Of a stretch of 64,000 nt of DNA, positions 60,498 through 64,000 are shown piece after piece. The notes beneath the pieces were generated by a model. That model was not told where the DNA came from. It saw only the letters and a program-made list of their open reading frames with translations, and did no database searches. The stretch comes from an uncultured Bacteroidia bacterium. Lineage in GTDB: Bacteria; Bacteroidota; Bacteroidia; Bacteroidales; UBA932. A program made the translations under genes and the position numbers. Every line of letters starts with the position of its first letter. The first letter of the stretch is position 1. Location: positions 1-64,000 of the forward strand of contig CADBFO010000004.1 of assembly GCA_902794005.1 (NCBI GenBank). The letters run 5' to 3'.

Positions 60498-60913
60498 AGA
60501 AGACCCATGATAGTCTGACTATCTTCCTGAACAAGTACAGTAGGGAGCTATACCAGAAGTACAAAGAGATACCTACCAGGGATGGTCTGATGTTTCCTCC
60601 CAAGTCCAACCAGAAGATGAATGATTATCTGAAGGATCTCTGCGAGTTTTGTGAGTCCAATATCCCCATCACCCGTGTGACCTATCGTGCCGGAAAGCGT
60701 GAAGAAATCACCAAGCCTAAATACGAACTCATCGGCACTCACTCCGGCCGCCGTACCTTCATCTGCTTTGCCCTCTCCAGCGGAATCCCGCCGCAGGTCG
60801 TGATGAAATGGACCGGCCACTCCGACTACAAAGCCATGAAACCATACATTGACATCGCCGAGAAAGTCAAAGCCGAGCAGATGGCCATCTTTGAAAAAGG
60901 ATTGAAGGAGTAG
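60498..60913 (+). pseudogene. truncated tyrosine recombinase (integrase)
   Basis: The C-terminal catalytic part of a phage-type integrase: SKKTHDSLTIFLNKYS, LIGTHSGRRTFICFALSSG (HxxR), MKWTGHSDYKAMKPYIDIA (second His and the tyrosine nucleophile). The N-terminal arm- and core-binding domains and the first catalytic Arg are missing; the frame before 60498 runs into unrelated repeat DNA. It marks an old integrative element. Confidence 0.82.
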
Positions 60914-60926
60914 TCTAAATTATTCC

Positions 60927-60934
60927 TAAATTTG
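60927..60934 (+). promoter_or_regulatory. -7 box for the DUF1016 gene
   Basis: TAAATTTG 36 bases upstream of the ATG at 60970. Confidence 0.45.
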
Positions 60935-60969
60935 TATGCCATTATGGCCCAAATAATAATTGATGATTT

Positions 60970-62097
60970 ATGGAAGATAAGCTCAGCCCCAAATACAATG
61001 CAGCTGTACGGCAAATTAAAACGGCTATTCTACGAAGTCAAGCCAAGGCTCTTGCCGGGATAAACCAGGAGCAACTCGCTCTCTATTACGGTATCGGGCG
61101 CTTTATTTCCCAGAATTCTCGTGCTGGCTTCTGGGGGAAAGATGCAATTGATACGATTAGCCGACAATTGTCATCAGAGATGCCTGGACTAAGGGGTTTT
61201 TCTCCCCGTAACTTACGAAATATGAGGACTTTCTATGAACAATGGCAAGTCTTTGACAATAATTTGGCAGATGCGTCTGCCAAATTGGATGTTTCTGGTA
61301 ATATGGCAGACGCGTCTGCCAAATCTGCAGATGAAAACAATTTGATCCCTTTAGGACTCCTTGCTGTTCCTATTGTTGCATTTTTCAGTATTGGTTTTTC
61401 CCATCATGTATTAATACTGTCTAAAACCAAAACAATAGAGGAAAGGAAGTATTATATTCAACTCTGCGCAGATCTACAGCTTAGTCATGAAGCATTGGCG
61501 CGTAAGATTGCGGAGGATTCATTCCATAATCAAGGGAAGATGCCTAATAACTTCATTGCTACAATTCCGGAATACAAGCAGGCATTTAGAGCCATTCAGA
61601 TGTTCAAGGATGAATATCTCCTGGATTTCATCAACGTTGAGCAATTAGGGGAGAGGGATGAAGATATTGACGAAAAGGTTATTGAAAACGAGATTGTTCA
61701 CAATGTCAAAAATTTCATAATGACATTTGGGAAAGGTTTCACCTATAAGGGAAATCAAGTCCATTACGATAAACTTGGGCATGAACATTGGGTTGACTTG
61801 CTTTTCTTTAATCGTATTCTCCGGTCACTTGTTGTGGTTGAGCTTAAGAAAGGTTCCTTCAAGCCAAGTTACCTAGGTCAGCTTTCCCATTATCTTCACG
61901 TTCTTGATGATGATGAAAGACTTGAAGGAGAGAATCCATCAGTGGGAATTATCCTTTGTAAGGATGCCGATAGGACTTTCGTTGAATACGTCCTCCAAGA
62001 TTATAATCGACCGATGGGTGTTGCGACATACAAAACCAACCAAGAAAAGTTAAAAGAGTTGCTTCCGGAAGAGGATGAGATGAAGAAATTATTGTAG
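60970..62097 (+). CDS. PDDEXK nuclease-type protein, YhcG/DUF1016 family
   Basis: A 375-residue protein. The DUF1016 N-terminal domain (YYGIGRFISQN, FSPRNLRNMRTFYEQW) is followed by a variable linker and a C-terminal nuclease domain with HWVDLLFFNRILRSLVVVELKKG, the D-x(n)-ExK core. The family is linked to recombination and defence islands. The linker carries two near-identical palindromic inserts (LADASAK and MADASAK). GC content is visibly lower than in the housekeeping genes, which fits recent transfer. It sits between an integrase remnant and an AbiGi fragment. Confidence 0.88.
   Translation: MEDKLSPKYNAAVRQIKTAILRSQAKALAGINQEQLALYYGIGRFISQNSRAGFWGKDAIDTISRQLSSEMPGLRGFSPRNLRNMRTFYEQWQVFDNNLADASAKLDVSGNMADASAKSADENNLIPLGLLAVPIVAFFSIGFSHHVLILSKTKTIEERKYYIQLCADLQLSHEALARKIAEDSFHNQGKMPNNFIATIPEYKQAFRAIQMFKDEYLLDFINVEQLGERDEDIDEKVIENEIVHNVKNFIMTFGKGFTYKGNQVHYDKLGHEHWVDLLFFNRILRSLVVVELKKGSFKPSYLGQLSHYLHVLDDDERLEGENPSVGIILCKDADRTFVEYVLQDYNRPMGVATYKTNQEKLKELLPEEDEMKKLL
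61262..61320. repeat. duplicated palindrome in the DUF1016 gene
   Basis: ATTTGGCAGA and TCTGCCAAAT flank TGCG at 61262-61285; a perfect 16-base palindrome GGCAGACGCGTCTGCC follows at 61305-61320. Both stay in frame in the linker between the two domains. Confidence 0.8.
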
Positions 62098-62119
62098 GTC
62101 AGGCGAATATTTAGATGCT

Positions 62120-62293
62120 ATGAGATTAACCAGTTCCTCCTTTTTTCATTTTGCAAAAGATTTTGACACAATCAAGGCTATATTGGCCGATGGGTTTAAA
62201 GTGTTTTATTGTTTAGAGGAAGTTTATTCAACACGAAAAGGAATTCAACACATAGGAATCCCTATGGCAAGTTTCTGCGACAGCCTGTCCACT
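62120..62293 (+). pseudogene. N-terminal fragment of an AbiGi-like abortive-infection protein
   Basis: The first 58 codons read SSSFFHFAKDFDTIKAILADG, FKVFYCLEEVY and IGIPMASFCD, the opening pattern of AbiGi antitoxin-family proteins (short FHF segment, I-x-x-I-L-x-x-GF, IPMxxFCD). The match stops near 62286, where a palindromic sequence begins, and the frame then continues only as antisense to the lytTR gene. It is a truncated remnant of a defence gene. Confidence 0.55.
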
Positions 62294-62318
62294 TTGTCCA
62301 CCGGTGGACGGAGTGGAC
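62287..62318. other. palindrome between the AbiGi fragment and lytTR
   Basis: GTCCACCGGTGGAC is a perfect palindrome, flanked by GTCCAC and GTGGAC as outer arms. It lies 12 bases beyond the lytTR stop and marks the truncation point of the AbiGi fragment; it may also serve as a weak terminator for lytTR. Confidence 0.6.
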
Positions 62319-62329
62319 AAATGGGTTTC

Positions 62330-63058
62330 TTATGCCCTGTGGTTTGTCAGGATAGTTTGAACCTCCTCCTTATACTTCCTGGAAACCGGGAGTTCTGCCG
62401 TGCCGATAGTCACGGTATCGGGCGAAATGAGCGTTGCATAATTGGCATTGACCAGGTAAGAACGGTGGATACGCAGGAAGTTGTCACCCAGCAGGTCCTC
62501 CCACTGGCCGATGCCGGTTTTGTTGCGGAAGCGGCGGCCTTCGGTGGCATTGACCGTCACCTCTTTGTCGTTGGATTCGATGTAGAGAATCTCATCGGGA
62601 AGAAGGGATACCGTCTTACGTTCTGAAACAAAACGGATGGGCTTCTGGGTCGTAGGGAATCGTCTGTCCAGGAATCGGCCCAGAGTGGTGTCGCCTACGA
62701 TGAGGAGCGCCAGCACCATGCCGATAAAGACAGGATTGAAGAGTGTTTCAGGGTAGTCATCATATTGCCACCAGATTACGATGTGCCGCATGTGGACGAT
62801 TATGATACTGGCCATTACCACCAGTGCAATCTCGGCAACGAGGATGGCAAGCATGACGAAGATGGCATCCCGGATGCCGGCGCTTTTGTTCTGGAATGAT
62901 ATCTTGGATAGAAAGTAGCGTGCGGCTAAAACGCCGGGGAGAAACTGAACGCCGATGAAGAGTGCTTCAGGGAAAGAATACCCCATACTGACAACCAAGG
63001 CGGCAATCAGCACGATGGCGACCAGCCAAAGTCCAAGTATGATGAGTGTTTTCTTCAT
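62330..63058 (-). CDS. membrane-bound LytTR DNA-binding protein
   Basis: A 242-residue protein with four transmembrane helices (residues about 5-25, 31-48, 65-90, 105-125) joined to a C-terminal LytTR domain: RFVSERKTVSLLPDEILYIES, FLRIHRSYLVN, LPVSRKYKEEV. There is no receiver domain, so the membrane part is the likely sensor. It has a TAnnTTTG box just upstream and is divergent from the ExbB-like gene. Confidence 0.88.
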   Translation of the reverse strand: MKKTLIILGLWLVAIVLIAALVVSMGYSFPEALFIGVQFLPGVLAARYFLSKISFQNKSAGIRDAIFVMLAILVAEIALVVMASIIIVHMRHIVIWWQYDDYPETLFNPVFIGMVLALLIVGDTTLGRFLDRRFPTTQKPIRFVSERKTVSLLPDEILYIESNDKEVTVNATEGRRFRNKTGIGQWEDLLGDNFLRIHRSYLVNANYATLISPDTVTIGTAELPVSRKYKEEVQTILTNHRA

Positions 63059-63066
63059 CTGCGAAG

Positions 63067-63074
63067 CAAAGATA
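63067..63074 (-). promoter_or_regulatory. -7 box for lytTR
   Basis: TATCTTTG on the minus strand, eight bases before the lytTR ATG. Confidence 0.6.
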
Positions 63075-63139
63075 GTTCTTTTTGCCGAAAAACGCTTTCA
63101 TTCCGCGGCTCCAGGGGGATTTGACAGGTAATGGAGGGG

Positions 63140-63179
63140 TTTTGACAAGCCGAGTTATCGGCAATTAGTCGTACCTTTG
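63140..63179 (+). promoter_or_regulatory. promoter of the ExbB-like gene
   Basis: A TTTTG near 63140 and TACCTTTG at 63172-63179; the ATG follows at 63204. The LytTR protein encoded divergently is a candidate regulator. Confidence 0.55.
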
Positions 63180-63203
63180 TAGCAGAAACCAATCGATAAT
63201 GCC

Positions 63204-63566
63204 ATGAATATGCTAACGACACTTCCCGCTCTCTTTGTCCAAGGAGGCATCTTCATCATGTCCCTCATCACCGTGCTCTTCGTCGGGCTGCTATTTGCCG
63301 CATGGAAAGCGCCCGCGTGGGTGAAGGAAATCGGAATCATTACCCTTGTTGTAAGCCTGATATTTCCTCTTTTCCCTCTTTATCAGTTTCTGTCCACGCT
63401 TCAAGATGTTGCTGCCGTAAAGGGTGAGGCCGTATCCAGCATTTTCGATCTAATCTCTCCAGGTGTGCTCTTTGGCGTGAAGGCCCTTTTGATTCCTGTC
63501 ATTTACGGAATGATCGTTTATGTTGTTTCGCTCGTCATACGTATTATCAGGAAACCTCGTTTGTAA
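63204..63566 (+). CDS. small ExbB/TolQ-like membrane protein
   Basis: A 120-residue protein with three hydrophobic helices (about 12-33, 43-62, 90-112). The phrases FIMSLITVLFVGLLFAAWKAP and DLISPGVLFGVKALLIPVIYG resemble short MotA/TolQ/ExbB-like proteins of Bacteroidota, but it lacks the length of a full ExbB. No ExbD gene is seen. Promoter at 63172. An alternative ATG lies at 63210. Confidence 0.6.
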   Translation: MNMLTTLPALFVQGGIFIMSLITVLFVGLLFAAWKAPAWVKEIGIITLVVSLIFPLFPLYQFLSTLQDVAAVKGEAVSSIFDLISPGVLFGVKALLIPVIYGMIVYVVSLVIRIIRKPRL

Positions 63567-63571
63567 TCATT

Positions 63572-64000
63572 GTGGAGAAAATCTATATAGCATTATTATC
63601 AATTATGGCCGTTTTGACCGGTTGTGCCGGAAGAACGGACAATGGAAAGATTGTCATCGATTTGGACAAGCCTTCTTCGAAAGGGATCAATTTGAAAGAA
63701 TATTGTGAGAAGATAGAAATCATCTCTCTTGATGAGACACAAGGATTGTTTCCGAAGTCAAAGTTTTGCGTGTTCGACAAGGGCTACGTTATTCTAAAAG
63801 ATTCCACATGCCTTTATTTCTATGATAAAATAGGGCATTTTCAACAAGAATTGGAGTTTGACGTTATTAAAGATTTTTCGACATTTCGGGATAAAAGATT
63901 GTACATTCTAACCGCTGACGGGATAGAAATGTATGGCTTGAACGATTTGTCATATGAAGGATGCCTGCCACTTCCGGACACCTCGTATACCTACTGCAAA
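63572..64000 (+). CDS. six-bladed beta-propeller lipoprotein, 5' part
   Basis: An open frame of 143 codons that runs off the window. It starts at GTG 63572, has a lipoprotein signal (LSIMAVLTGCAG) and then NLKEYCEKIEIISLDETQG, the opening typical of Bacteroidota six-bladed propeller (BF3164/DUF4934-like) lipoproteins. Blades follow with KFCVFDKGYVILKDSTC and RLYILTADGIEMY. It starts five bases after the ExbB-like gene, so the two are probably co-transcribed. Function is unknown. Confidence 0.7.
   Translation, partial: MEKIYIALLSIMAVLTGCAGRTDNGKIVIDLDKPSSKGINLKEYCEKIEIISLDETQGLFPKSKFCVFDKGYVILKDSTCLYFYDKIGHFQQELEFDVIKDFSTFRDKRLYILTADGIEMYGLNDLSYEGCLPLPDTSYTYCK

Overview
The window looks like a chromosomal segment of a GC-rich member of the Bacteroidales (Bacteroidota). 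The evidence is the promoter style (TAnnTTTG -7 boxes a short distance before most transcription units), the scarcity of Shine-Dalgarno sites, and Bacteroidota-type families: a TonB-dependent receptor paired with DUF4249 and DUF5686 proteins, DUF5106/TlpA thioredoxins, a eukaryote-like isoleucyl-tRNA synthetase and a six-bladed propeller lipoprotein. Family or genus cannot be fixed from this sequence alone.

Layout. 0.1-17.9 kb is housekeeping: lon; ung-coaD-thioredoxin lipid/redox genes; alr; a zinc metallopeptidase; tRNA-Gln; a DJ-1 protein; tadA; an engB-prs-small membrane protein-diacylglycerol kinase-PHP protein-phosphoethanolamine transferase run; der; nadE; xseAB. 18.0-28.8 kb is a compact glycogen operon: branching enzyme, debranching enzyme, a GT4 glycosyltransferase, a GH57 amylase-like protein and a 1411-residue fusion of a GT3 glycogen synthase with a GT35 alpha-glucan phosphorylase, running straight into ribF. 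30-37.7 kb holds greA (with a terminator-like hairpin in its leader), a HIT protein, a thioredoxin-like lipoprotein, tsaB, cvpA, ileS, a DksA-like gene and lspA. 37.8-41.8 kb holds a GH95-like lipoprotein, a DUF6786 lipoprotein and a LolA-like protein. 41.8-44.4 kb is a decayed island: an outer-membrane protein tail, a broken RhuM-Fic gene, a GC-rich structured stretch with a possible transposon remnant, tandem repeats and tRNA-Ser. 44.5-49.1 kb is a DUF5686-TonB receptor-DUF4249 operon plus tRNA-Val. 49.1-55.2 kb is a TolC-HlyD-ABC2-ABC2 export operon with a divergent AraC regulator. 55.2-58.2 kb is an operon that appears to salvage cell-wall sugars (AmgK-like kinase fused to a RapZ C-terminal domain, then a MurU-like nucleotidyltransferase). 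60.2-62.3 kb is a second decayed island (integrase tail, YhcG/DUF1016 nuclease, AbiGi fragment). The window ends with a membrane LytTR regulator, an ExbB-like protein and the start of a propeller lipoprotein.

The most striking signal is a dispersed 26-27 bp repeat (about ten copies). Translated in one frame it gives CHSERSEES; it lies between genes, supplies stop codons and abuts start codons, and is inserted in frame inside ribF, tsaB and (twice) ileS. Its copies can fold into a small hairpin with tandem G-A pairs, and divergent copies keep the fold by paired base changes. Other points of note are the synthase-phosphorylase fusion, the kinase-RapZ fusion and the greA leader hairpin.
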